Source: Burkholderia glumae LMG 2196 = ATCC 33617 (GTDB lineage: Bacteria > Pseudomonadota > Gammaproteobacteria > Burkholderiales > Burkholderiaceae). From it: DNA of 64,000 nt. The notes under the pieces are model-generated. The model was not told where the DNA came from, ran no database searches, and saw nothing but the letters and a program-made list of their open reading frames with translations. The position numbers were made by a program, and so were the translations under genes. Position 1 is the first letter of the stretch. Every line of letters begins with the position of its first letter. Below are positions 34,780 through 44,458 of this stretch, one piece after another. The stretch spans positions 620,001 through 684,000 of the forward strand of contig NZ_CP009434.1 in NCBI RefSeq assembly GCF_000960995.1, written 5' to 3'.

Positions 34780-36543
34780 GTGATCGGGGATCGGACAACG
34801 CTCGTCTGCGACGGGCAAGCCAACAGTCCTGGTACGGCGAATGCCGACGTGCGCGCGCGGGAATCGAAGCGCCTCATGGCCCTGGACGCGCTGCAAATAC
34901 TTAATACATTTCCGGAAGAAGCCTACGACCGCATCGTGCGGCGCGTCAGCCAATTCTTCTCGGTGCCCATCTGCGTGATCTCGTTCATGGATCACGACGC
35001 TCAATGGTTCAAGGCGAAAGTCGGCGTGGAGATTCAATCGACGCCGCGCGAATGGTCGTTCTCCCAGGCCGCGCTCGAAACGGACGGCGTGTTCGCCGTG
35101 GAGGACACGCACCACTGCGCGCGTTTCGCTCAGCATCCGGCAGTGCGCGGCGAGCCGGGCATCCGCTTCTATGCGGGCATAGCGCTCGCGATAGAGCGTG
35201 ACCAGAGGATCGGGGTGCTGTGCCTGGTGGACACGCGCCCGCGTGCGTTTGACAGCGCGGCGCGCGAAGCGTTGAAGGATTTCGCGGCGATCGCCGTGGA
35301 CGAGCTGCATTTGCGCTTGCGCACGCGCCGTCTCGAGACGGAACTGGCCGCGCGGCGGGAAGCCGAGGCGGCCGCGTTGCAGGCGCAGAAGGAGCGCGCC
35401 GATTTTCTCGCGATGGTCACGCACGAAGTGCGCACGCCGCTTGCCGCGGTGGCGGGCATCGCCTCGCTGATGTGCCACGGCGGCGAGCTGCCTAATGCGC
35501 TCAGTGCGACGGCACTGCTGGAGTCGACCGAACATCTGGCGCGCCTGCTCAACGAGGTGCTCGATCTGGCGCGCATCGAGGCCAACGGCTTCACGTTCCG
35601 CCGCGAGCCCTTCGATCTGCTCCGGGAGCTGCGTTGCGCGCTCGACGTCTTTAGGCCGCAAGCCGCGGCCAAGGGCGTGGAGTTGCGGCTGCACGTCGAT
35701 CCCGCCATGCCGCCGGCGGTTCTCGGCGATCGCACGCGCGTCGCGCAGATCATGCTGAACCTGTTGTCGAATGCCCTGAAATTCACCGAGCGCGGCCAGA
35801 TCGAGGTGACGGCCGCCGTTCATCCGGGGCGCGACGCAGGCGCCGAAATCGCCATCGAGGTTCGCGACACCGGGATCGGCATGGAGCCGGCCGCCGCGCG
35901 CGCGCTGTTTTCCAGGTTCCGCCAGGCCGCCCCGGCGATTCGCTCCAGCTATGGCGGCACCGGGCTCGGCCTCGCCATTTGCCAGCGATTGATTCACGGC
36001 ATGGGCGGAACCATCGGCGTCGAGAGCGAGCCGGGGGCCGGTACGCGGGTCCGCCTCCGCTTGCCGTGCGCGATCGCCCCCCGCGTCGAGGCCGCCGCCG
36101 CGCAAGCGCCGGCGGCGCGGGCCGCGATGCGGCGCGGCGACTATCTGGTGCTGGTGGCGGACGACGACACGGTCGGCAGGAAGATCGTGAGCGCGATGCT
36201 GAGCCGCCTCGGCTACCGCGTGGAAGCGTTCGCCAGCGGCCGCGCGGCACTGGCCGCGCTGCGCGAGCGGCCGTTCGACGTGGCGATCGTGGACCTGCAG
36301 ATGCCCGATCTCGACGGCGTCTCGCTGGCCCGCGAGCTGCACACGCAGTCGGAGTTCGGCGCGACGGTGCCGCTGATCGCGCTGACGGGGCAGCCGAGGC
36401 CCGACGACGCGCTCGTCGAGCGCCTGTTCAACGGCTATCTCGTCAAGCCCGCCAGCGCCGCGGCATTGGACGAGGCGATCACGGAGATCCTGTCGCGGCG
36501 TGACTGCGCGACGCCCTGCACGCTCGCGGAGCGGGTCGCATGA
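34780..36543 (+). CDS. GAF-domain hybrid histidine kinase
   Basis: 587 residues starting at a GTG preceded by AGGAG. Residues ~25-190 form a GAF sensor (RLMALDALQILNTFPEEAYDRIVRRVSQFFSVPICVISFMD…). A HisKA domain has H215 in MVTHEVRTPLAAV, and a HATPase domain carries N, G1 and G2 boxes (LLSNALKFTE, DTGIGM, GGTGLGLAI). A C-terminal receiver (~450-580) has Asp505 in VDLQMPDLDG. No membrane helices, so it senses a cytoplasmic signal. The stop overlaps the start of the next kinase (ATGA), so the two are coupled. Confidence 0.92.
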   Translation: MIGDRTTLVCDGQANSPGTANADVRARESKRLMALDALQILNTFPEEAYDRIVRRVSQFFSVPICVISFMDHDAQWFKAKVGVEIQSTPREWSFSQAALETDGVFAVEDTHHCARFAQHPAVRGEPGIRFYAGIALAIERDQRIGVLCLVDTRPRAFDSAAREALKDFAAIAVDELHLRLRTRRLETELAARREAEAAALQAQKERADFLAMVTHEVRTPLAAVAGIASLMCHGGELPNALSATALLESTEHLARLLNEVLDLARIEANGFTFRREPFDLLRELRCALDVFRPQAAAKGVELRLHVDPAMPPAVLGDRTRVAQIMLNLLSNALKFTERGQIEVTAAVHPGRDAGAEIAIEVRDTGIGMEPAAARALFSRFRQAAPAIRSSYGGTGLGLAICQRLIHGMGGTIGVESEPGAGTRVRLRLPCAIAPRVEAAAAQAPAARAAMRRGDYLVLVADDDTVGRKIVSAMLSRLGYRVEAFASGRAALAALRERPFDVAIVDLQMPDLDGVSLARELHTQSEFGATVPLIALTGQPRPDDALVERLFNGYLVKPASAAALDEAITEILSRRDCATPCTLAERVA

Positions 36544-39500
36544 CGATCCCGACCAATCCGGCTGCGGGGCCCGCCGCGGCGCGGCCCTACCGGCGCCGCA
36601 TCGGCTGGCTCGGCACCACGGCGCTAGCCGTGGGCGGCAGCAACCAGAGCCTGTTCCTGATCGCCGCGCTGTTCGCCGGGCAGGGCGACATTCCGGGGCA
36701 GGGCAGCGCGGCCGTGCCGCTGTTGATCGTCGGGCTGCTGCTCGGTTACGCCGCGCTGCCGGGCTGGATCGAACTGGTGATGATGTCGCCGACCCGCGTC
36801 GGCGGCATCGCGGCCGCCTGCACCGAGGCATTCAGGCCGTATGGGCGGGTCCTGTCGCCGCTCGTCGCCACCTGCTACTGGTGGGGCTGGGTGCCGACCT
36901 GCGGGCTCACGGCGATCCTGTCCGCGACGGCGATCCATGAGTGGTATCTGCCCGGCGTGCCGGTCGCGGCGCTGGCATGCGGGCTCGTGGCCGCGTTCAC
37001 GGCGCTCAACCTGCTCGGCATCCGGTGGGTGACGCGGCTGGCGATACCGATCGCCACCTGCTCGGCGGTGCTCGCGCTGATCTCCGGACTCGCGCCGGTG
37101 CTGAGCGGCACGGCCGACTGGCATCGCGCCACCGACTTCAGCCTGACGACGCCGTTCGCCGGCTGGTTCGGCGGTCTCACCTCGTTGATGGCAGGCCTGT
37201 ACCTGATCGGCTTCGCGGCACCGGCGTTCGAGGCGGCCGCCTGCCACGTCGGCGAGACGAAGCGGCCCGCCAGGAACGTGCCGCGTGCGATGAAGGCGAG
37301 CGCGGCGCTCGCCTCGGTCTATTTCATCGGCCTGCCGCTCGTGTGGCTCGGCACGCTCGGCGCGCGGCCGCTGGGCGGCGATCTCGGGCAGGTGCTGGGG
37401 CCGACCTTCGCGCCGGTGTTCGGCGCGTCCGCGAAATCGGCCGCGCTCTGGTTCATGATGTTCAACATGTTCCATGGCACGATCCAGCCGCTTGCCGGCG
37501 CGGCGCGTACCCTGTCGCAGATCGCGGACGACGGCTTCGCGCCGCGCTGGCTGGCGGTGCGCAACCGGCGCGACGTTCCGGTCCATGCCACGCTCGTGAC
37601 GGCGGGCTTCGCGCTGGTGTTCCTCTTGATCGGCGACCCGATCTGGCTGGTCGCCGCGGCGAACTTCACCTACCTGATCGGCATCGCCGCGCCGAGCATC
37701 GCGGTCTGGCTGTTGAGGCGCAACGCGCCCGAGGCGCTACGGCCCTATCGGGCGCCGCGCCATACGATCGGCCTCGGCGTGGCCGCCGCCGCCGTCTGGC
37801 TGATGGCGACCGTGCTGGGATTCCAGCAGTTCGGCCTGCCCACGGTCGTGTTCGGCCTGGCGATGGCCTATTCCGGTGCCGCGGTGTACGCGTGGCGCTG
37901 CTGGGAGGACCGGCGCCGGGCCGGGCTGCCCGGCTTCGCATCCACGCTGCACCTGCAACTGACGGGGGCGATGCTGGCCGTGCTGGCGCTGGACGGCGCC
38001 GGCTACATTCTCGCCGTCTCGCGTCTGCCGGCCGACCAGGTCGCGCTGCGCACGGCGCTCGAGGATATTTTCGTGGTGGTGGCGCTGCTGACGATCACGG
38101 TGGGGATCGTGCTGCCGGGAATGATCGCGCATGCCGCCGAGGAGGTCGGCGCGGCGGCGCGGCAGCTGGCGGCCGGCACCTTGCGGGATTTCTCGAAGGC
38201 GATGAGCGCGTTGGGCCGCGGCGATCTCGACGCCGCGCACGCGAAGATCGATATTCGCCGGGTGCGGGTGCGTGCCCGCAACGAGCTCGGCGAGATGGCC
38301 GTGAGCTTCGACGCCTTGCAGAAAGAGGTGGCGTCGGCGGCGCTCGGGCTCGACGATGCGCGCGAAGGGCTGCGCAACGCCCGCGAGCGTCTGACGGTGG
38401 CGAATCGCGCGCTGCGCCGGCGCGTTGCCGAGCAGCAGCAACTCGCCAGCGAGCTGATGGCCGCGAAGGACAGCGCCGAAGTCGCCAATGCCGCCAAGAA
38501 CCAGTTCATGGCGCGCATGAGCCACGAATTGCGGACCCCGCTGAACGGCGTGCTGGGGCCGGCCGGCCTGTTGCTCGACTGCCCGCGCGAGGGCGCCGAA
38601 CGTGAACTGCTGCAGGGTATCCGCGAGTCGGGCGTGGCGCTGCGGACCGTGATCGAGCAGATCCTCGACATCGCGCAGATCGAGGCCGACGCGTTGGCCA
38701 TCCATCGCCAGCCGGTCGCGCCGCTGGAGCTGGTGCGGCGCGTGAGCGATCCGTTCCGGCGCGACGCGCAGGACAAGGGCCTCGCGTTCGCCGTCCAGTG
38801 CGAGGGCGAGGACTGCCTGGTGTGGACCGATCCGCAGCGGCTGGCGCAAATCGTCGCCAACCTGCTGTCGAACGCGGTGAAGTTCACCGCGCGCGGCGCG
38901 GTGCAACTGCACGCGACACTCGCAACCGACGGTGCCGCCGCGGCCTCGCTCGTGGTGAGCGTGCGCGACACGGGCCGCGGCATCGCCGAGGAGAAGCGAG
39001 AAAGCGTGTTCGCCTCGTTCGCGCAGGCCGACGAATCGCGAACGCGCGACAGCGACGGCGCCGGCGTGGGCTTGTTCCTGGTGCGCGAGCTGGTCAAGCG
39101 GCTGGATGGGGAACTGACGCTCGACAGCGCGCCGGGACGCGGTTCGCTGTTCACCGTCACGCTGCCGCTCGCGGCACTCGCCGCGGGGGACGGCGCGCCT
39201 GCCGTGGCGCCGGCGGCCGTGCCGGGCGGCGAGGCGGACCGGCCAGCCGCGCGCCCGGACGAGGCGCAGCCGGCGGGCGCGCCCCTGATCCTGCTGGCGG
39301 AAGACAACCCCACCAATCGCGCGGTGGCGCTCGCGATGCTGAGCCGGCTCGGGCTGCAAGCGCGGGTCGCGAGCGACGGCGAGCAGGCCGTGCGCTTATA
39401 CGAAGGCGGGTATTTCGATCTGGTGCTGATGGACTGCCACATGCCGCGCATGGACGGGCTGGCCGCGACGGCCGCCATTCGTTCGATGGAGCAGGCACGC

Positions 39501-40079
39501 CGTGCAGCGCGCGTTCCGATTGTCGCCATCACGGCCGACCTCACCTCGTCCAACCTGGTCGAATGCCGTTCGGCCGGCATCGACGAGGTGGTCGCCAAGC
39601 CGTTCACGTTCGCTGAGTTCGCTGCCGCGATCCGGAAATACCTGCCGCGATCGTTGCCGGACGGCGAAGCCCCCGCGCCGGCATCACGCGGCGCGGCAGC
39701 GCAAGCCGATTGTCGGGCGCAGGCGGCGATCGACGAGCAGTGCATCGCGGTCCTGCAGGAGTTGGCCGACGAGGACACGCCCGACCTTGCCCGCGACGTC
39801 GTCTCGACCTATCTCGCCAATGCCGGCTCGCAGGTGACCGCGCTCGTGAATGCGCTCGAGCGCGGCGCGTTGCACGAGGCCGCGAAGCTCGCGCACACGC
39901 TCAAATCCAGCAGCGCCTACGTCGGTGCGCTGGGCTTTTCGGCACTCATGGCAGATATCGAGCAACAGGCCGAGTTCGGCGAGGTGGACGCGCCGCTGGT
40001 GCCGCGGATCGCCAGCGTGTACCAGCTGGTTCAAGGCCAGCTGACTGCGCTGTTCGCCGAGGGCAGCGTCGATGGCTGA
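36540..40079 (+). CDS. APC-permease/hybrid histidine kinase fusion
   Basis: 1179 residues. Residues ~20-455 are a membrane domain with about 12 hydrophobic helices and APC amino-acid-permease features (GWLGTTALAVGGSNQSLFLIAALF…, FEAAACHVGETKRPARNVPRAMKASAAL, APSIAVWLLRRNAPEALRPYRAPRH). Two more helices (~470-550, LQLTGAMLAVLALDGAGYIL and IFVVVALLTITVGIVLPGMI) lead into a HAMP-like linker. HisKA (H662 in MSHELRTPLNG), HATPase (LLSNAVKFTA, DTGRGI, GAGVGLFLV), a receiver with D965 (VLMDCHMPRMDG) and an HPt domain with H1119 (LAHTLKSSSAY) follow. The architecture resembles CbrA-type transporter-kinases but with an APC rather than a sodium/solute symporter. It probably reads out a transported amino acid or amine; ligand unknown. 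Confidence 0.9.
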   Translation: MTIPTNPAAGPAAARPYRRRIGWLGTTALAVGGSNQSLFLIAALFAGQGDIPGQGSAAVPLLIVGLLLGYAALPGWIELVMMSPTRVGGIAAACTEAFRPYGRVLSPLVATCYWWGWVPTCGLTAILSATAIHEWYLPGVPVAALACGLVAAFTALNLLGIRWVTRLAIPIATCSAVLALISGLAPVLSGTADWHRATDFSLTTPFAGWFGGLTSLMAGLYLIGFAAPAFEAAACHVGETKRPARNVPRAMKASAALASVYFIGLPLVWLGTLGARPLGGDLGQVLGPTFAPVFGASAKSAALWFMMFNMFHGTIQPLAGAARTLSQIADDGFAPRWLAVRNRRDVPVHATLVTAGFALVFLLIGDPIWLVAAANFTYLIGIAAPSIAVWLLRRNAPEALRPYRAPRHTIGLGVAAAAVWLMATVLGFQQFGLPTVVFGLAMAYSGAAVYAWRCWEDRRRAGLPGFASTLHLQLTGAMLAVLALDGAGYILAVSRLPADQVALRTALEDIFVVVALLTITVGIVLPGMIAHAAEEVGAAARQLAAGTLRDFSKAMSALGRGDLDAAHAKIDIRRVRVRARNELGEMAVSFDALQKEVASAALGLDDAREGLRNARERLTVANRALRRRVAEQQQLASELMAAKDSAEVANAAKNQFMARMSHELRTPLNGVLGPAGLLLDCPREGAERELLQGIRESGVALRTVIEQILDIAQIEADALAIHRQPVAPLELVRRVSDPFRRDAQDKGLAFAVQCEGEDCLVWTDPQRLAQIVANLLSNAVKFTARGAVQLHATLATDGAAAASLVVSVRDTGRGIAEEKRESVFASFAQADESRTRDSDGAGVGLFLVRELVKRLDGELTLDSAPGRGSLFTVTLPLAALAAGDGAPAVAPAAVPGGEADRPAARPDEAQPAGAPLILLAEDNPTNRAVALAMLSRLGLQARVASDGEQAVRLYEGGYFDLVLMDCHMPRMDGLAATAAIRSMEQARRAARVPIVAITADLTSSNLVECRSAGIDEVVAKPFTFAEFAAAIRKYLPRSLPDGEAPAPASRGAAAQADCRAQAAIDEQCIAVLQELADEDTPDLARDVVSTYLANAGSQVTALVNALERGALHEAAKLAHTLKSSSAYVGALGFSALMADIEQQAEFGEVDAPLVPRIASVYQLVQGQLTALFAEGSVDG

Positions 40080-40263
40080 GCGATCCGCATTGGCCCCAGG
40101 CCGCACCGTGGCCGCCGCCGACGAGGCCGTACCGATCGTACCGACTGCAGCCTGCGTCGCAGGTGCGGGAAACCGGGAAACCGCTCGGTCGGCGGCGCCC
40201 TTGCCGCCGCCGGCGCAGGCCCGCCCATGTGGGCAAACGATCTAACTTGAACAGGGGGACCAG

Positions 40264-41082
40264 ATGCCGAGAAGAAAAGCGAATCAAGCGACGCCGGGGG
40301 AGTTTCCCCAGGTGTCCGCCCCAACCATCGAACTCGTCGATCAGGCCTGCCGTGCGGCCGGCTTCACCACGTGGCAGGAACTGGTGGCAGCGGCGGGCGG
40401 CGGGGCGCTGTTCAAGCTGAGCTTCGCAGAAAGGCGGCCGGCGAACTTCGTGAAGGAGTTTGCTGCGCTGATCAAGTGGCATGGCCTCGGACTATGCGCC
40501 GACAATGCGCTGGACCTCTACCTTGGCATGCCTGCCATCCTGAAGCCGGTGATCGATACCGGCAGGAGCGCGCAGGCCCTCAGGCTGCCCGAGCTGGGCA
40601 AGCTGCAGGAGACGCAGGCGGGCCTCGTGGCGCTCTCGGGGGTACGACGTTCGGCCGGCGTCAAGTACGAGCGGCGCGCGACATCGCCGGAACTCGAAGG
40701 CGTCAGGGTGCTCGTCCTCGACGACGACGAGGTATCGTGCAAGGTCATCTCGGCGATGCTGAAACGCGCCGGCTCGCAGGTATCGGCATGCGCGGAGGCC
40801 GAGGCCGCGCTGGCCCTGCTGAAGCAGGCGCCGCCCGACATCGTCGTGCTCGACGTGGTGCTGGGCGGCGCGCTCGACGGCTTCGAGTTCTGTCGTGTGA
40901 TGCGTACCAACGAGCGCTGCGCGCAGGTGCCCGCGATCTTCGTCACCGGTCAGGCCGGCCCCCATTCGCGCGCGCGGGCCGACGACGTGCGCGCGTCGGC
41001 ATTTCTGGAAAAACCCCTGCGGGGCGACCAGCTGCGTGCCGCGGTGAACGGGCTGGCCCGGCACCTGCAGCCGGCCTGCTGA
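40264..41082 (+). CDS. Response-regulator receiver protein
   Basis: 272 residues. The C-terminal part (~146-268) is a receiver domain with acidic pocket D153-D155 (LVLDDDE), phospho-acceptor D197 (VVLDVVLGGALDGFEF), T in IFVTGQ and K250 (FLEKPL). The N-terminal 140 residues are of unknown family, helical, and contain no DNA-binding motif, so it may act by protein contacts. It starts at ATG 40264 after GAACAGGGGG and lies 184 bases after the transporter-kinase, its likely partner through the HPt domain. Confidence 0.88.
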   Translation: MPRRKANQATPGEFPQVSAPTIELVDQACRAAGFTTWQELVAAAGGGALFKLSFAERRPANFVKEFAALIKWHGLGLCADNALDLYLGMPAILKPVIDTGRSAQALRLPELGKLQETQAGLVALSGVRRSAGVKYERRATSPELEGVRVLVLDDDEVSCKVISAMLKRAGSQVSACAEAEAALALLKQAPPDIVVLDVVLGGALDGFEFCRVMRTNERCAQVPAIFVTGQAGPHSRARADDVRASAFLEKPLRGDQLRAAVNGLARHLQPAC

Positions 41083-41558
41083 GGCGCGGCCGCGGCCGCA
41101 CGGCGCTGGCCGCGGCCCGGGCGAATGTCGCTCTCGCCGCCGTGCGAAGCCCGCGTCGAGCCGGACTCCCTCGTCAAGCACACCTCCAGAAATCCGGCAC
41201 CGCGATGACGCGATCGAAGCCCGCGACGGGCCGAAAGCGTTCGTCCGTTGCGGGCGGCCAAGCGGCTGGGCTGCTGCGTTCGAATAAGATCAGCGCCACG
41301 TTTTTCATCCGCCCATTCCGGGCGGATCGACGCGAACTCCGGCGTGCCATGCCAGGTCGCGCGCGTCTCGACGGCTTGCAGGCGATGCGCGCCGCCACGC
41401 TGCTTCAGCTAGCAGCCACGCCACGTCTGGTCGATTTGATGTGACGAATTCATCTCAAATTTACTTGATCGCCGTCAATTCCCATCGAGCGGGCTCGAAG
41501 ATTTGAATTAGTAATGAAATGATCGCCTGATAAATTCACCAAAAACCACGGTGATTTT
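41083..41558. promoter_or_regulatory. Regulatory spacer upstream of the pnt operon
   Basis: 475 bases without a gene. The half nearest pntAA becomes AT-rich and holds the FNR-type site at 41465-41478. Confidence 0.6.
41465..41478. promoter_or_regulatory. FNR-type site upstream of pntAA
   Basis: TTGATCGCCGTCAA fits the FNR consensus TTGAT-N4-ATCAA with one change and ends 80 bases before the pntAA start. It is the most FNR-like of the set, whose other members carry TTGAC. Confidence 0.75.
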
Positions 41559-42653
41559 ATGGCTTTCAATATCTCGATTTTGAAGGAAACTCGGGCCGGA
41601 GAGTGCCGTGTCGCGCTCGTGCCGGTGGTTGCGTCGCGTTTGCAGCGGCTTGGTGCACGGATATATATGGAATCCGGTGCCGGCATGAAAGCGAAATTCT
41701 TGAATGAGGATTACGAACAAGTCGATTTCGATTCGGATCGAATTCAGCTTGCCGCCCATGCGGATATCCTGCTCGCGGTGCAGCCGCCGCCGCTGGAGGT
41801 CGTCAATGCGCTGAAGCCGGGCGCGGTGCTGATTTCGTTTTTGCAGGCGCCGCACGAGGCGGCCCTGATCGAGGCGCTGCGCGCCCGGTGCGTCACCAGC
41901 TTCGCGATGGAGCGGATTCCGCGCATCAGCCGGGCACAGGCGATGGATGCGCTGTCGAGCCAGGCGGCGCTGGCGGGCTATTACGCGCCGCTTCTCGGCG
42001 CCGTGCATCTGCCGCGCATCCTGCCGATGCTGACCACGGCGGTCGGTTCGCTGCGCGCGGCGAAGGTGCTGGTGCTGGGGCTGGGCGTGGCGGGCCTGCA
42101 GGCGCTGGCTACCGCGCACCGGCTCGGCGCGGTGACCGAGGGCTACGACGTGCGGCCGGAGACGCGCGAGCAGGCGCTCTCCCTCGGCGCCAAGTTCGTC
42201 GATACCGGGGTCGACGCGCGCGGCGAGGGCGGGTATGCGCGGGAGTTGTCCGAGGACGAACGGCAGCGCGTCGGCGCGGTGCTGGACAAGCATATCGCCG
42301 AAGCCGACATGATCATCACCACCGCATCGGTGCCGGGGCGCCGCGCGCCCCGGCTCGTGTCGCTCGCCCAGATCGAGAGGATGAAGCCAGGTGCCGTCAT
42401 CGTCGACCTCGGCGCCGAAAACGGCGGCAACTGCGAGGGCACGGTGGCGGGAGAAACGGTGGAAATCGGGCCGGTCACGATTCTCGGGCCCTGCAACGTG
42501 CCTTCCCTGCTCAGCCAGCATGCCAGCGAACTCTATGCGAAGAACCTGTTGAATTTCGTCGGACTGCTGGTCAAGGACGGCGCGCTGCATATCGATTTCG
42601 ACGACGAAATCGTGGCCGGGACCGCCGTCACGCATGACGGCGCCGTTCGCTAG
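41559..42653 (+). CDS. pntAA: NAD(P) transhydrogenase subunit alpha, soluble part (PntAA)
   Basis: 364 residues. Proton-translocating transhydrogenase moves hydride between NADH and NADP+ at the membrane; this is the NAD(H)-binding domain I subunit. Typical motifs: ISILKETRAGECRVALVP at the N terminus and the Rossmann fold VLVLGLGVAGLQALATAHRLGAVTEGYDVR, with a C-terminal region of the AlaDH/PNT_C type (GAVIVDLGAENGGNCEGT). Alanine dehydrogenase is excluded by the two following pnt genes. As in many proteobacteria the alpha subunit is split into two genes. The FNR-type site upstream suggests induction when oxygen falls. Confidence 0.93.
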   Translation: MAFNISILKETRAGECRVALVPVVASRLQRLGARIYMESGAGMKAKFLNEDYEQVDFDSDRIQLAAHADILLAVQPPPLEVVNALKPGAVLISFLQAPHEAALIEALRARCVTSFAMERIPRISRAQAMDALSSQAALAGYYAPLLGAVHLPRILPMLTTAVGSLRAAKVLVLGLGVAGLQALATAHRLGAVTEGYDVRPETREQALSLGAKFVDTGVDARGEGGYARELSEDERQRVGAVLDKHIAEADMIITTASVPGRRAPRLVSLAQIERMKPGAVIVDLGAENGGNCEGTVAGETVEIGPVTILGPCNVPSLLSQHASELYAKNLLNFVGLLVKDGALHIDFDDEIVAGTAVTHDGAVR

Positions 42654-42709
42654 CGCCCCTTCCCCTCGCCAGGCCTGCCATCACGTTATCGCTTGATCCG
42701 GGAATCATC

Positions 42710-43000
42710 GTGACACTGATAATCGCGCTTTACATTTTCATGCTCGCCGCTTTCACGGGGTACGAGGTCATCAGCCGGGTGCCGTCGATTCTGCACACGC
42801 CGCTGATGTCGGGATCGAACTTCATCCACGGCATCGTGGTGGTGGGGGCGCTGCACGCGTTGCTGACGGCGACCAGCGTGACGGGCCAGATCATCGGCTT
42901 TGTCGCGGTCGTGCTCGGCGCGGCGAATACCGCCGGCGGCTACGTGGTGACCGACCGCATGCTGGCCATGTTTCGGGCAGCGGACAAGAAGAAGGACTGA
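42710..43000 (+). CDS. pntAB: NAD(P) transhydrogenase subunit alpha, membrane part (PntAB)
   Basis: 96 residues with three hydrophobic helices (LIIALYIFMLAAFTGYEVI, NFIHGIVVVGALHALLTA, IIGFVAVVLGAANTAGGYVV). It is the small PntA C-terminal membrane subunit (domain II) and, with PntB, forms the proton channel. The start is a GTG at 42710, 57 bases after pntAA, and its stop is three bases before pntB, so the three are one operon. Length matches the family. Confidence 0.92.
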   Translation: MTLIIALYIFMLAAFTGYEVISRVPSILHTPLMSGSNFIHGIVVVGALHALLTATSVTGQIIGFVAVVLGAANTAGGYVVTDRMLAMFRAADKKKD

Positions 43001-43003
43001 TCC

Positions 43004-44428
43004 ATGTTCATCGATATCGAGCAGTTGAGCGGGATTGTTGCGGTCACGCTGTTTATCTTCGGGCTCAAGCGGATGTCCTCGCCGGTGACCGCCTTGTCCG
43101 GTATCAAGCTTGCCGGAATCGGGATGGCCGTCGCGATCGCGGCCGCCTTCCTGGTGATGGCCGACCTGCCTGCCGCGGCATCGGGCCGGCTTGTCGTGAA
43201 CGTGGCGCTGGCGCTGCTCGCGCTGGCCTTCGGTGGCGGCTGGGCGGCATGGGCCGGCCGCAGGGTCCAGATGACGGGCATGCCGCAGATGGTTGCGCTC
43301 TATAACGGCATGGGCGGCGGTGCCGCGGCCGCGATTGCCGCCGCCGAGGTGGCGCGGGGCGGCACGCCGGGCATGCTGGTGTCCGGCGTCACGCTGGCCG
43401 GCGCGCTGATCGGCTCGATTTCGCTGACCGGCTCGGCGGTCGCCTGGGCCAAGCTCGATGGCCGGCTGGAGAAGCCATGGCGTTTCGCCGGACAGCGCGT
43501 CGTCAATGCAGCCGTCTTCGTCGCCAGCCTGGTGCTCGGCGTCGCGCTGGCGGTTGCTCCGCACGACGTCGCGGGCGGTGGCGGGTCGGCGGTCCTGGCC
43601 ATGGCGTTTTTCGCATCGGCGCTCTTGTTCGGACTGCTCATGACGCTGCCGATCGGCGGCGCCGACATGCCGGTGGTGATCTCGCTCTACAACGCCTTCA
43701 CGGGGCTCGCGGTGGGGCTCGAGGGTTATACGCTGGCCAGCCCGGCATTGATGATTGCCGGCATGGTCGTGGGCTCCGCCGGCACGCTGCTGACCTTGCT
43801 GATGGCCAAGGCGATGAACCGGTCGCTGGCCAACGTGCTGTTCAGCAACTTCGGCGACGCACCGGCCGGGCAGGCCGGTGCGGTACAGGGCAGCGTCAAG
43901 GAGACCGACGCCGCCGACGCGGCCATCAACATGCGCTATGCCTCGAGCGTCATCATCGTGCCGGGGTATGGCCTCGCGGTCGCCCAGGCGCAGCAGAAGC
44001 TGTATGAATTCGTCAAATTGCTGCAGGCGGCCGACGTCGACGTGAAGTTCGCGATGCACCCGGTGGCGGGACGCATGCCGGGCCATATGAACGTGCTGCT
44101 GGCGGAGGCGGGCGTGCCCTACGACATCATCTTCGACATGGAGGACATCAACGATGCCTTCGCCTCCACCGATGTCGCGCTCGTGATCGGCGCGAACGAT
44201 GTCGTGAACCCGGCCGCACTGACCGACAAGTCGTCGCCGGTGTATGGCATGCCGATTCTCAACGTCAATCAGGCGCATCAGGTGTTCGTCATCAAGCGCG
44301 GCCAAGGCAAGGGCTACGCGGGCATCGAGAACCTGCTCTTTTATCAAGGCAATTGCAGCATGGTGTATGGCGATGCGCAGGCCGTGCTCACGCAGATGGT
44401 CCAGGCGCTCAAGGAAGTCGTTGTCTGA
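43004..44428 (+). CDS. pntB: NAD(P) transhydrogenase subunit beta (PntB)
   Basis: 474 residues. About nine membrane helices in residues 1-260 (domain II) followed by the NADP(H)-binding domain III: SSVIIVPGYGLAVAQAQQKLYEF, AMHPVAGRMPGHMNVLLAEAGVPYD, VALVIGANDVVNPAA, and QAHQVFVIKRGQGKGYAGIENLLFY. All domain III signatures are intact. Supplies or consumes NADPH at the expense of the proton gradient; here, in a fermentative gene block, it likely balances NADPH against NADH when respiration is limited. Confidence 0.94.
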   Translation: MFIDIEQLSGIVAVTLFIFGLKRMSSPVTALSGIKLAGIGMAVAIAAAFLVMADLPAAASGRLVVNVALALLALAFGGGWAAWAGRRVQMTGMPQMVALYNGMGGGAAAAIAAAEVARGGTPGMLVSGVTLAGALIGSISLTGSAVAWAKLDGRLEKPWRFAGQRVVNAAVFVASLVLGVALAVAPHDVAGGGGSAVLAMAFFASALLFGLLMTLPIGGADMPVVISLYNAFTGLAVGLEGYTLASPALMIAGMVVGSAGTLLTLLMAKAMNRSLANVLFSNFGDAPAGQAGAVQGSVKETDAADAAINMRYASSVIIVPGYGLAVAQAQQKLYEFVKLLQAADVDVKFAMHPVAGRMPGHMNVLLAEAGVPYDIIFDMEDINDAFASTDVALVIGANDVVNPAALTDKSSPVYGMPILNVNQAHQVFVIKRGQGKGYAGIENLLFYQGNCSMVYGDAQAVLTQMVQALKEVVV

Positions 44429-44458
44429 CTCGGGATGGTTTTTTGCAAAGGTGGAAAG

